DNA of 64,000 nt from Polaromonas sp. (GTDB lineage Bacteria > Pseudomonadota > Gammaproteobacteria > Burkholderiales > Burkholderiaceae_C), in assembly GCF_016185115.1 (NCBI RefSeq), contig NZ_JACPOF010000004.1, positions 365,979-429,978 on the forward strand. The letters are read 5' to 3'. Numbering within the stretch: the first letter of the stretch is position 1; every line of letters starts with the position of its first letter. Both the position numbers and the translations under genes were made by a program. Below are positions 35,402-46,249 of the stretch, one piece after another. The notes beneath the pieces are model-generated. The model was not told the DNA's origin, ran no database searches, and saw only the letters and a program-made list of their open reading frames with translations.

Positions 35402-35944
35402 TTACAGCCCGCCTTTGCAGCTTGAGTCGATGATGTCCTGAATCCGCTTTGTTTCCGCAGCACGCCTGGCGTCATCAAACACCTCACGTTCGCCGTTTGC
35501 ATTGAGTGACGAGACGCGCACACCTGACTGCAGCGTGGTCATGGCAGTTTTGGCGCGGGCGCAGTTTTCAAGCCTGGCCTTGTTGGTCTTTTCCTCGTCA
35601 GCCTTCTTTTTGGCGTTTTCTTCTTCTTCGGCTTTCTTCTTGCGCGCTTCGAGCTCGGTGTCGCGGCCGGACAGTTTGGGGGCGCTGGCTTTGGGCGCCG
35701 CCGCCGTTGCGCCGCCCCCTTGCGCGGCTGCATCGGCTGCCTCCGCTGCCGGTACAGCGCGCGCCGCCGAGCCCGGAGGCCGCTTCAGAATGCTTTTTTC
35801 GGGAATGTCACCGGGCGGCGAGCGGTCGCTGAATACCTTGCGGCCGTCCTTGTCCAGCCATTGCCACTGGGCCACGGCTGCAACGGTGAAAGATCCGGCT
35901 GCAAGGGCCAGAACGAGGGTTTTCAGGAGCTTTGTGACTTTCAT
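35402..35944 (-). CDS. DUF4124 domain protein, secreted
   Basis: 180 residues. Signal peptide (1-25, ending VAA-VAQ), then a DUF4124 domain: QWQWLDKDGRKVFSDRSPPGDIPEKSILKRPPG. After a low-complexity Ala-rich linker, a Lys/Glu-rich helix (about 95-125) forms a coiled coil, and the C-terminal part contains two Cys (NCARAK and SSCKGGL) that may form a disulfide. The DUF4124 family is common in beta- and gammaproteobacteria and its role is unknown, probably periplasmic and envelope-linked. It is convergent with rnfH. Confidence 0.88.
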   Translation of the reverse strand: MKVTKLLKTLVLALAAGSFTVAAVAQWQWLDKDGRKVFSDRSPPGDIPEKSILKRPPGSAARAVPAAEAADAAAQGGGATAAAPKASAPKLSGRDTELEARKKKAEEEENAKKKADEEKTNKARLENCARAKTAMTTLQSGVRVSSLNANGEREVFDDARRAAETKRIQDIIDSSCKGGL

Positions 35945-36073
35945 CTGCCCAGTTTAACGTCGCAGCCCATGGTTTGGATGGCAACAAAGCGCACGAAATG
36001 CCGCAAGCTTACATGCCTTCACAAGCTGAGGGGTTGCCCTCAGGGTTAGTACGGACCGGTCCGGGCGCAAGGG

Positions 36074-36079
36074 TACAAT
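36074..36079 (+). promoter_or_regulatory. Possible -10 of the guaB promoter
   Basis: TACAAT lies 22 bases before the guaB ATG in the 156-base gap after the DUF4124 gene. No good -35 is seen at 16-18 bases. GGAG at 36089-36092 gives a ribosome site 8 bases before the ATG, so the leader would be short. Confidence 0.4.
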
Positions 36080-36100
36080 CGTGTTTTTGGAGCCATCCCT

Positions 36101-37570
36101 ATGCGCCTACTCGGCAAAGCGCTCACCTTCGACGACGTATTGTTGGTGCCAGCGTTCTCCCAGGTCCTGCCCAAGGACACCTCACTTTCCACCCAGTTTT
36201 CCCGCAATATCCGCCTGAACCTGCCGCTCGTGTCGGCAGCCATGGACACCGTCACCGAGGCCCGGCTGGCGATATCCATCGCCCAGGAAGGCGGTATCGG
36301 CATAGTCCACAAGAACTTCACGCCCCAGCAGCAGGCCGCTGAAGTCGCCAAAGTCAAACGCTACGAGAGCGGCGTGCTGCGTGACCCGGTCGTCATCACC
36401 CCCACGCACACGGTGCGCCAGGTCATGGCGCTGAGCGAGCAGCTCGGCATCTCGGGCTTCCCCGTCATCGACGGCGGCAGGGTGGTCGGCATCGTCACCG
36501 GCCGTGACATGCGCTTCGAGTCGCGCATGGATGTACCTGTCAGCACCATCATGACGCCGCGTGAGCGCCTGATCACCATCTCGGAAACCGCCTCGCTTGA
36601 AGAAGCCAAGGCACTGCTCAACAAGCACCGCCTTGAACGCGTGCTGCTGGTCAATGACAATGATGAGCTCAAGGGCCTGATCACCGTCAAGGACATCACC
36701 AAACAGACCACCTTTCCCAATGCGGCGCGTGATGCGCGCGGCCAGCTGCGCGTGGGTGCTGCAGTCGGCGTGGGCGAGGGCACCGAAGAGCGCGTCGAGG
36801 CGCTGGTCAGGGCCGGCGTCGACGCCATCGTGGTCGATACCGCCCACGGCCACAGCAAGGGCGTGATTGACCGCGTGCGCTGGGTCAAACAGAACTACCC
36901 GCACATCGACGTCATAGGCGGCAACATCGCCACCGGCGCTGCAGCGCTGGCCCTGGTTGAAGCCGGCGCAGACGGCGTCAAGGTCGGCATAGGCCCCGGC
37001 AGCATTTGCACCACCCGCATCGTCGCGGGTGTGGGTGTGCCGCAAATCATGGCCATCGACAACGTGGCCACCGCGCTGCGCGGCACCGGCGTGCCATTGA
37101 TTGGCGACGGCGGCATCCGCTACAGCGGTGACATCGCCAAGGCGATTGCCGCTGGCGCCAACACCGTGATGATGGGCGGCATGTTTGCCGGCACTGAAGA
37201 AGCGCCCGGCGAGGTGATTTTGTTCCAGGGCCGCAGCTACAAGAGCTACCGCGGCATGGGCAGCATTGGCGCCATGCAGCAGGGCAGTGCCGACCGCTAC
37301 TTCCAGGAATCGACCACCGGCAACCCGAATGCCGACAAGCTGGTGCCCGAAGGTATTGAAGGCCGGGTGCCCTACAAGGGCTCCATGGTCGCCATCATTT
37401 ATCAGATGGCCGGCGGCCTGCGTGCCAGCATGGGCTACTGCGGTTGCCCGACGATTGAAGACATGCGCGACAGGGCGGAGTTCGTGGAAATCACTTCCGC
37501 CGGCATTCGCGAGAGCCATGTGCACGACGTACAGATCACCAAAGAAGCCCCCAACTACCGGGCTGACTGA
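36101..37570 (+). CDS. guaB: Inosine-5'-monophosphate dehydrogenase
   Basis: 489 residues. The TIM barrel is interrupted by two CBS domains (about 93-205, [19 protein letters not shown] and [23 protein letters not shown]). The active-site loop GPGSICTTR carries the catalytic Cys303, and the flap region holds [10 protein letters not shown]. It oxidises IMP to XMP with NAD, the first committed step of GMP synthesis. guaA follows, separated by a copy of repeat B. Confidence 0.97.
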   Translation: MRLLGKALTFDDVLLVPAFSQVLPKDTSLSTQFSRNIRLNLPLVSAAMDTVTEARLAISIAQEGGIGIVHKNFTPQQQAAEVAKVKRYESGVLRDPVVITPTHTVRQVMALSEQLGISGFPVIDGGRVVGIVTGRDMRFESRMDVPVSTIMTPRERLITISETASLEEAKALLNKHRLERVLLVNDNDELKGLITVKDITKQTTFPNAARDARGQLRVGAAVGVGEGTEERVEALVRAGVDAIVVDTAHGHSKGVIDRVRWVKQNYPHIDVIGGNIATGAAALALVEAGADGVKVGIGPGSICTTRIVAGVGVPQIMAIDNVATALRGTGVPLIGDGGIRYSGDIAKAIAAGANTVMMGGMFAGTEEAPGEVILFQGRSYKSYRGMGSIGAMQQGSADRYFQESTTGNPNADKLVPEGIEGRVPYKGSMVAIIYQMAGGLRASMGYCGCPTIEDMRDRAEFVEITSAGIRESHVHDVQITKEAPNYRAD

Positions 37571-37645
37571 GCCCCCACGCTTGTCACTTCGTGTACTGCG
37601 CTGCCCCCCGAGGGGGCTAATTTTCCTAGGGGCGGCCCGTCGGAA
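37571..37645 (+). repeat. Dispersed GC-rich repeat family B, copy between guaB and guaA
   Basis: GCCCCCACGCTTGTCACTTC, GTGTACTGCGCTGCCCCCCG and AGGGGGCTAATTTTCCTAG, then GGGGCGGCCCGTCG; it is almost identical to 14566-14640. It begins right after the guaB stop. Its CCCCCCGAGGGGGC hairpin could affect read-through into guaA. Confidence 0.8.
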
Positions 37646-37690
37646 AATTGACGCTTCGTTTTAGGCCCCGGGTAGCGACTGAATAAATCA

Positions 37691-39307
<1,617 letters not shown>

Positions 39308-39316
39308 GAGGGCTGC

Positions 39317-39339
39317 TCCCGGTCATTTAATGACCGGGA
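39317..39339. terminator. Perfect palindrome after guaA
   Basis: A 23-base perfect palindrome (TCCCGGTCATT, T, AATGACCGGGA) starts 10 bases after the guaA stop. There is no T-run behind it, so it may be a weak terminator or 3' end stabiliser rather than a classical terminator. Confidence 0.55.
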
Positions 39340-39397
39340 ACAACCGGGCTGTTTGTATGAACTTGCTCGCAGGTCTGGGATTCAAGGCACCCTGAGT

Positions 39398-39411
39398 TTG
39401 ATGCGCATCAA
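39398..39411 (+). promoter_or_regulatory. FNR/Dnr-type binding site upstream of the globin-nnrS-nsrR operon
   Basis: TTGATGCGCATCAA is a perfect match to the FNR-family palindrome TTGATnnnnATCAA. It is centred at 39404.5, 60-61 bases before the predicted transcription start near 39465, the usual class I activator position. Confidence 0.7.
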
Positions 39412-39441
39412 AGGCGGTGCAGCAATAAAGGAAGTCTTCAT

Positions 39442-39464
39442 AAGATCTATTTACAATACATCTT
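39442..39464 (+). promoter_or_regulatory. NsrR-type operator overlapping the globin start
   Basis: AAGATCTATTT and CAATACATCTT flank a central A; the arms match at 9 of 11 positions and follow the NsrR consensus AAGATGyATTT. Symmetry continues outward to 39439-39467. It covers TACAAT (39452-39457), a likely -10, so NsrR binding would block the promoter. The nsrR gene is third in this operon. Confidence 0.75.
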
Positions 39465-39905
39465 ATGAATATGACGACATCTTCAATGCCTCAGGGCGCT
39501 ACGCCCGGACCCGGCCTTTGCACCGAGGCCGAGGTCTACACCCTCGTGCACGCGTTCTATGCAAACGTCCGTCAGGACGAAGTGCTGGGGCCGATCTTTA
39601 ACGCCCATGTCAATGACTGGAACCTCCATCTGGCGAAGCTGGTGGATTTCTGGTCGTCCATCCTCAGGCGATCCGGCAGGTTCTCGAGTGCGCCCATGCC
39701 CAGGCATGCTGCACTGCCGGGTCTCTCGGCCGCGCTGTTTCAGCGATGGTTGCGGCTGTTCCGGGAGAATGCGGCGGCGCAGTCCAATCAGGCGATGAGC
39801 GGGCTGGCCTGTGCGACGGCGGAGCGCATCGCGCAAAGCCTGTGGATGGGCTATCAGATCAGCCGCGATCCTGACGCCGTGCCCACGGAGCTTGCCGGTG
39901 GCTGA
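39465..39905 (+). CDS. Group III truncated hemoglobin
   Basis: 146 residues. After a short tail the globin core begins near residue 21 (EAEVYTLVHAFYANVRQDEVLGPIFN), with WNLHLAKLVDFWSSIL (52-67) and the proximal-His region MPRHAALPGLS (His81), the pattern of group III truncated globins. These heme proteins bind O2 or NO and are often made with NO-detoxification genes. The ATG at 39465 lies within the NsrR operator symmetry and has no ribosome site; with a -10 at 39452 the mRNA may start at or next to the ATG, i.e. be leaderless. An ATG at 39486 also lacks a ribosome site. The nnrS gene follows. Confidence 0.87.
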   Translation: MNMTTSSMPQGATPGPGLCTEAEVYTLVHAFYANVRQDEVLGPIFNAHVNDWNLHLAKLVDFWSSILRRSGRFSSAPMPRHAALPGLSAALFQRWLRLFRENAAAQSNQAMSGLACATAERIAQSLWMGYQISRDPDAVPTELAGG

Positions 39906-39930
39906 GTTGCTGCAGATCCGGGAGCCCGGG

Positions 39931-41145
39931 ATGCCGAAGCCTAGTGCCCCCCAATGGGCCGCCTTTCTTGAACTGGGCTTCCGGCCGCTGTACCTGGCCG
40001 GCTGCTTCTGGGCCGTCGTGTCGGTGGCGCTCTGGGTATTCGCGCCCCAGTGGCTGGGTGGCTCCCTCACGGGCGTCATCTGGCATGCGCATGAAATGCT
40101 CTGGGGGTTCATCGCCACCATCGCGACAGGCTTCCTGCTCACGGCGGGCAGCAACTGGACGGGGATCAATCCGCTCAAGGGGCCGGCGCTCGGCGGCCTG
40201 TGTCTGCTCTGGGTTCTGGCAAGGACAGCTTATCTCGTACCCGGCACTACAGCCTTCGCGCTGGCCGCGACCAGCGAGCTTCTGTTCTTCGTCTGGTCAG
40301 CCCTGTCTCTGGGTCGTGCCATTTACGGGACGCGTAACCGGCGCAACTATGGGGTGCCGTTGCTGGTACTTGCGCTTGGCCTGGCCCATGCCCTGTTTCA
40401 GTGGGCGGCGTGGCAGGGCGACCATGCACTGCTCATGCATTACTTCAACACCGGTCTGCAGTGCATGGCGGTCATCGCTCTGCTCGTGGCGCGGCGAGTG
40501 ATCCCGTTTTTCGCGATGCGTGCGGTCCCTGGCCTGCAGATTCCGATGCACACGCGTACCGGCCATTGGCAGCTGGTTGCGGGTGGCCTTGCCATTGGTT
40601 GCGGCCTGCTGGGCTGGGCGGGTGCAACGGCGCTGTTCCTGTCCGTTGCGGGCGTGATCGCCCTGGTGCAGTTATGGGGCTGGAAGCCCGTTGCAGTGCG
40701 GCGCGTGCCGTTGCTCTGGATCCTCTATGTTGGCTACGCCGCCCTCGGTTTGGGCTTGCTTGTGGCAGGCGCGCATGCAGCGGGGTTCATACTGCGCGCT
40801 GCCTGGCCGGCGCATGTGATCGGCGTGGCGGGGTTGTCGGTGCTGATCATGGGCATGGTGACGCGCACGGCATTGGGTCATCTGGGGCGGCCCCTGCGCG
40901 CGGACTGGCTCGTCGTATGCTGCTATGGGCTTGTAATCACCGCCGCTGCCTTTCGCCTTTTCGCGCTGCTGCCCACTGGGCTGGCATCCGGCGCTTTGCA
41001 CGCTTCCGCCGGCAGCTGGATGCTGGCCTTTGCCCTTTATTTGTGGCGATTCTTTCCGATGTTGATCCGTCCGCGCAGCGACCAGGCTGCAACGCCAGCT
41101 CCCAATGCCGGAAAGATCCCGGTGCGCCCGCACCCGCCGCAATGA
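39931..41145 (+). CDS. nnrS: NnrS family membrane protein
   Basis: 404 residues from the ATG at 39931 (GGAG 7 bases upstream); a GTG at 39898 overlapping the globin stop is the alternative. About twelve hydrophobic helices are expected. The conserved stretch WHAHEMLWGFIATIATGFLLTAGSNWTG near residue 50 and the later LLVARRVIPFFAMRA belong to NnrS, a heme- and copper-containing inner membrane protein that relieves nitrosative stress and prevents build-up of iron-nitrosyl complexes. It belongs to an NsrR-controlled operon with the globin upstream and nsrR downstream. Confidence 0.92.
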   Translation: MPKPSAPQWAAFLELGFRPLYLAGCFWAVVSVALWVFAPQWLGGSLTGVIWHAHEMLWGFIATIATGFLLTAGSNWTGINPLKGPALGGLCLLWVLARTAYLVPGTTAFALAATSELLFFVWSALSLGRAIYGTRNRRNYGVPLLVLALGLAHALFQWAAWQGDHALLMHYFNTGLQCMAVIALLVARRVIPFFAMRAVPGLQIPMHTRTGHWQLVAGGLAIGCGLLGWAGATALFLSVAGVIALVQLWGWKPVAVRRVPLLWILYVGYAALGLGLLVAGAHAAGFILRAAWPAHVIGVAGLSVLIMGMVTRTALGHLGRPLRADWLVVCCYGLVITAAAFRLFALLPTGLASGALHASAGSWMLAFALYLWRFFPMLIRPRSDQAATPAPNAGKIPVRPHPPQ

Positions 41146-41158
41146 CCGGAGCTTGTCC

Positions 41159-41614
41159 ATGCGACTGACAACGATGACCGACTACGCTTTACGCCTGCTC
41201 ATGTACGTGGCGCAACGACCCGAACGCCTGTGCACCATCTCGGAGATCGCCCAGGCTCATGTCATCTCGGAAGCACACCTGATGAAAGTCACGCACCAGC
41301 TCGGACTGCAGGGCTGGATAGCGACCGTTCGCGGAAAGGGCGGCGGCATGCGCCTGGCTCACGCGCCGGGAGACATCAACCTGGGTGCGGTGGTACGCAG
41401 CATTGAACCGGACTTCGCGCTGGTCGAGTGTTTCGCGAGCGGAAACCAGTGCATGCTTCAGGGCCAGTGCCGCCTCGCCGATGTGCTGGGCGGTGCCCTG
41501 CAGAGCTTTATGTCGCACCTTGATGGTTTTTCGCTGGCCGATCTGTTGCCCGGTACCGATCTGCCCGCGGCGACCGGTCTGCACATGCAGCTTAAGCCCG
41601 TGCGAATGCCATAA
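41159..41614 (+). CDS. nsrR: NO-sensing Rrf2-family repressor NsrR
   Basis: 151 residues from the ATG at 41159. Winged helix-turn-helix of the Rrf2 family: MRLTTMTDYALRLLMYVAQ at the start and SEAHLMKVTHQLGLQGWIATVRGKGGGMRL. Three Cys (91, 98, 104, within ECFASGNQCMLQGQC) should hold the Fe-S cluster that reacts with NO. In the cluster-bound form NsrR represses NO-response genes. The operator at 39442-39464 in front of the same operon points to autoregulation. It starts 13 bases after nnrS. Confidence 0.93.
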   Translation: MRLTTMTDYALRLLMYVAQRPERLCTISEIAQAHVISEAHLMKVTHQLGLQGWIATVRGKGGGMRLAHAPGDINLGAVVRSIEPDFALVECFASGNQCMLQGQCRLADVLGGALQSFMSHLDGFSLADLLPGTDLPAATGLHMQLKPVRMP

Positions 41615-41756
41615 ACAATGTGTTGCCTGTTGCTGCGACAGAACGCACTCCGTAAATACTTCATGAATTCCGGTTTTTCAGGCTCTCCTTTAAATCTGCT
41701 CGGGCTGTGCCGGCGTACACCCAGGATAAAACGTCTCGAACCTAACCGGATTTCGC

Positions 41757-42752
41757 ATGCTCGCCGCACCTGTCCCTGAGAATGACGCCCAGCGTCTGGC
41801 CGCCTTGCGCGGCAGTTTCTGCGCTTACGCCCCCCGTGAAGAGCGCTTTGACCGCATTACCCGCACCGCCAAACGGCTGCTTCATGTGCCCATTTCGGTG
41901 ATTTCCATCGTCGAGCAGGACGAGCAGTGGTTCCGCTCGGTGCAGGGTCTGGAGGTAGACCACACGCCGCGTGACGTGTCTTTCTGCGGCCATGCGATTG
42001 CCCTGAACAGGCCGCTGTGTATCCCGGACACCTGGGACGACCCGGACTTTCGTGATAACCCGTTGGTGACGGGCGCGCCTGGCATTCGTTCCTACCTCGG
42101 CTGGCCGTTGTACATCGCGCCGGGTATGGCTGTGGGATCGCTGTGTGTGATTGACACCATGCCCCGCCAGTTCGGACCCGAAGATTTCGAAGCGCTGGCC
42201 GACCTTGCGGCCATGGCCGAGGCAGAGCTTCGCATCAGCGCCATGTCCGACATCCAGAACCGGCTGATGCTCAGGCTGAGCGCCCTGGAGCGCAAAGGCG
42301 CGCTTGACCCGCTGACCGGCTGCTGGAATATCCGCGGCTTCCGTGATTTGCTGGCCATTGGGGTTGAAGACGCCCGCAGCCGCGGCACAGACCTGGCCAT
42401 TTGCAGCATGCGCATCGATGATTTCGACGCGCTGGCTACCGCCGCCGGCGTGACCAACGCGGATGCCGTCACGCTGATGCTTGCGCAGGTGCTGCGCCAG
42501 CGCCTGCCGCACAGGGGCGCACTGGCACGGCTGGGGCCAACACACTTCTGCGCGCTGGTGCCGGCGCAGTCGCCTATGGAACTGGAAAACGAGCTCGGCA
42601 AGCTCACGTTTCCCAAAGCCACCATCAACCTGCCGGACAGCAAGATATCCATCGAACTGCCATTGGCCATCAAGATATCGTGGCTGGCAGAGATGGACCC
42701 CAAGGCCGGTCCCGAAGCACTCTGGGCGCAGGCGCTCAGCGCCAAGGGCTGA
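41757..42752 (+). CDS. GAF domain protein with degenerate GGDEF domain
   Basis: 331 residues. The GAF domain spans about 20-165 (CGHAIALNRPLCIPDTWDDPDFRDNP is typical). A GGDEF-like domain runs from about 180 (DPLTGCWNIRGFRDLL, 184-199) to 325. The I-site/active-site stretch that should read RYGGDEF is RLGPTHF (258-264), losing both Gly-Gly and the catalytic Asp/Glu. Diguanylate cyclase activity is therefore not expected, although Asp222, one metal-site position, is kept. No signal peptide or membrane segment, so it is cytosolic. It could be a GTP- or ligand-sensing scaffold. The gene stands alone behind nsrR (142-base gap). Confidence 0.85.
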   Translation: MLAAPVPENDAQRLAALRGSFCAYAPREERFDRITRTAKRLLHVPISVISIVEQDEQWFRSVQGLEVDHTPRDVSFCGHAIALNRPLCIPDTWDDPDFRDNPLVTGAPGIRSYLGWPLYIAPGMAVGSLCVIDTMPRQFGPEDFEALADLAAMAEAELRISAMSDIQNRLMLRLSALERKGALDPLTGCWNIRGFRDLLAIGVEDARSRGTDLAICSMRIDDFDALATAAGVTNADAVTLMLAQVLRQRLPHRGALARLGPTHFCALVPAQSPMELENELGKLTFPKATINLPDSKISIELPLAIKISWLAEMDPKAGPEALWAQALSAKG

Positions 42753-42816
42753 CCCGCCGCACAGGGTGGCTGGCAGAATGGGCGGTCCAGAGACCAGCCC
42801 ACAAGAGGCCAGCCCC

Positions 42817-43449
42817 ATGTACCTTCCCCCGCAATTCAAGGCCAAAGACGACGCGCATGCCTGGGCGCTGATACGCAGCCACCCCTTTGCGCAGCTGATT
42901 TCAACCGACGATGAAGGTCTGCCTTTAGTCACGCTTTTGCCGCTGCATCTTGAGTTGGCCGATGACGGGCAGGCCACACTGCTCGGCCACTGCGCCAGAC
43001 CCAACCCGCACTGGCGCTACCTTGCAGCCCGGCCCAAAGCCGTGGTGACCTTCATGGGCCCGCACGCCTACATGACACCCCGCGTCTACCCGGACCTGCT
43101 GCGCGTGCCGACCTGGAACTACCTGGCCGTCAACTGCACGGTCGAGGCGCGGTTGATAGAAACCTTCGACGACAAGGACAGGCTGCTCAAACACCTGATC
43201 CATGACCATGACCCCGCTTATGCGGAGCAGTGGAAGTCATTACCTCTCGACTACCAGCAAAAGATGATGACCGGCATCGTGGCGTTCGAGCTCAAGGTGC
43301 TGGAGGTTCAATGCAAGATCAAACTCAACCAGCACCGGCCCGAGGCGCATGCAGCCATGCGGGCGGGTTACGCGGCAGGCAGCGAGGATGAGCAGGCGCT
43401 GGCCCAGTGGATGGACAGGCTGGGTTTGGGCGCTTCTGGCACGATCTGA
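42817..43449 (+). CDS. FMN-binding PaiB family protein
   Basis: 210 residues from the ATG at 42817. MYLPPQFKAKDDAHAWALIRSHPFAQLIS and FMGPHAYMTPRVYPDLLRVPTWNYLAVNC are the conserved blocks of PaiB (a split-barrel FMN-binding fold); the C-terminus also follows the family (KMMTGIVAFELKVLEVQCKIKLNQHRP). In Bacillus PaiB acts with PaiA on sporulation and degradative enzyme genes; in proteobacteria the role is unclear and may be enzymatic. Repeat A copy 3 follows its stop by 12 bases. Confidence 0.88.
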   Translation: MYLPPQFKAKDDAHAWALIRSHPFAQLISTDDEGLPLVTLLPLHLELADDGQATLLGHCARPNPHWRYLAARPKAVVTFMGPHAYMTPRVYPDLLRVPTWNYLAVNCTVEARLIETFDDKDRLLKHLIHDHDPAYAEQWKSLPLDYQQKMMTGIVAFELKVLEVQCKIKLNQHRPEAHAAMRAGYAAGSEDEQALAQWMDRLGLGASGTI

Positions 43450-43460
43450 CGGATGTGTGA

Positions 43461-43656
43461 TTGCTATCGTTTCAGTAGCTGCTCGCGTGCGTATTTATTG
43501 GCCTGCAGCCATATTTGGCACCTGAAAATGGCATTTTCAGGGCTTTTTTGAGCATTTTTTGTGTTCGCAGCACTGCTGAAAACAAAAAAGTTAATATGGA
43601 AGTTAACTTTTTGCTATTTTTTAACATCTACATTAAAAAATTAACGTAGATATTAA
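43461..43656 (+). repeat. Dispersed repeat family A copy 3 with AT-rich operator-like module
   Basis: TTGCTATCGTTTCAGTAGC, GCTGCTCGCGTGCGTATTTA, TGGCCTGCAGCCA and CACCTGAAAATGGC form the family A unit (43461-43560). At 43590-43607 stands the 18-mer GTTAATATGGAAGTTAAC, identical to 31359-31376, followed by an inverted pair TTAACATCTACATTAA / TTAACGTAGATATTAA (43621-43656). The module ends about 58 bases before the tadA-dehalogenase ATG. The gap 43450-43714 contains no ORF. Confidence 0.8.
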
Positions 43657-43699
43657 ATTTGTTCCTGAACCGACAGATCACCGCCTCCTGCAGCCCTGA

Positions 43700-45109
<1,410 letters not shown>

Positions 45110-45125
45110 GGCACAGCTCGTTCAC

Positions 45126-45560
45126 ATGCATTCCATCCGGATGATGACCATTGCCGACCACGACGCAGTGGTCAGGCTCATGAAGGAAACACCGGGCGTC
45201 ATGTTCAGGGATGCCGACTCGCAGGAGTCAACAGCCCGGTATCTCCAGCGCAACCCAGGTCTGAGCTTCGTTTGTGAAGTGGATGGCCAGCTCGTCGGCT
45301 GCATCATGTGCGGCCACGATGGCCGACGTGGCTACCTGCAACATCTCATCGTCCTCCCGGCGCACAGGCGCAAGGGCATCGCGAATGCGCTGGTCGAAAG
45401 CTGTGTTGATGAACTTGAAAAACTGGGCATTTTCAAGAGCCATGTTGATGTGATGAAGACCAACACCTTGGCTGCGGCGTATTGGGAAAGCCAAGGCTGG
45501 AAGCTGCGATCTGATATTGACCGCTTTTCTCTGGTTCGCTCTGGCGCCGCTAACGCCTGA
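45126..45560 (+). CDS. GNAT family N-acetyltransferase
   Basis: 144 residues from the ATG at 45126; earlier in-frame codons overlap the dehalogenase end and are not conserved. The acetyl-CoA motif is VLPAHRRKGIANALVESCVDEL (about 77-98), followed by the C-terminal YWESQGWKLRSD. Substrate unknown; similar short GNATs act on small amines or N-termini. It begins 16 bases after the fusion gene. Confidence 0.85.
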   Translation: MHSIRMMTIADHDAVVRLMKETPGVMFRDADSQESTARYLQRNPGLSFVCEVDGQLVGCIMCGHDGRRGYLQHLIVLPAHRRKGIANALVESCVDELEKLGIFKSHVDVMKTNTLAAAYWESQGWKLRSDIDRFSLVRSGAANA

Positions 45561-45577
45561 TCTGCCAGGCAGGCTGT

Positions 45578-46186
45578 CTATCGCGGCAACTGAAACACCG
45601 GCAATCCCCACCCCAGAAAAATCGCACTCAGCCGCAGCGCCACCACGGCGATCATCCCAACCCAAAACGCAAGCGGCTCGCGCAAACCGAGTGCCTTGAG
45701 CGCCAGGTAAAGCGAGATGCCGGCAATCGCGGCGCTGGCGTAGATGTCCTGACGCAGCAGCAGCGGAATCATGTTGCTGCAGATATCACGCATCACGCCG
45801 CCCGCCACGCCGGTCATGGTGCCCATGAGGACGACGATGATGGGCGAGAGCCTGGCTTTCTCGGCCAGTTGCGCGCCCGATAGCGCAAACAACGCCAGCC
45901 CGAGCGCGTCGGCAATCAGCAAGGCCTTGGAAGGAATCGGAAAGACCTGAACATAGGCAACGGTGCCCAGCGCCGCCGCCAGGATGACCCACAGATAGAC
46001 CGGATTGCCCATCCAGAACACGGGGTGGCGGTTCATCAGCACATCGCGCAGGGTGCCGCCGCCAATGGCGGTGAGTGATGCCAGAACAATCACGCCAAGT
46101 AAATCGAGTTCAAGCCGGCCGGCGGCGAGCGCACCGCTGACGGCAAAAACAGCGACACCGGCGAGATCGAGGAAGTAGAGCAGCAT
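45578..46186 (-). CDS. Trimeric intracellular cation channel family protein
   Basis: 202 residues with about seven hydrophobic segments and two copies of the TRIC/UPF0126 motif: AVSGALAAGRLELDLLGVIVLASLTAIGGGTLRD and ALSGAQLAEKARLSPIIVVLMGTMTGVAGGVMRD. The kinked glycines in each repeat shape the K+-conducting pore of bacterial TRIC homologues. It is an inner membrane protein, convergent with the GNAT gene. Confidence 0.92.
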   Translation of the reverse strand: MLLYFLDLAGVAVFAVSGALAAGRLELDLLGVIVLASLTAIGGGTLRDVLMNRHPVFWMGNPVYLWVILAAALGTVAYVQVFPIPSKALLIADALGLALFALSGAQLAEKARLSPIIVVLMGTMTGVAGGVMRDICSNMIPLLLRQDIYASAAIAGISLYLALKALGLREPLAFWVGMIAVVALRLSAIFLGWGLPVFQLPR

Positions 46187-46249
46187 GGTTGAGGCCGTTT
46201 ATACCGCGCCGGACGCGGCTCCCAGCGTTGCGGTGGGATACTTGCAGCC

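Noticed and set aside
36182-37525. 447-codon frame antisense to guaB, rich in His, Ala and Asp
   Set aside because: Composition is what results from reading a GC-rich gene backwards; guaB is complete and certain on the other strand.
39898-39930. GTG start of nnrS overlapping the globin stop
   Set aside because: The ATG at 39931 has a better ribosome site and the extra residues are not conserved; it remains possible.
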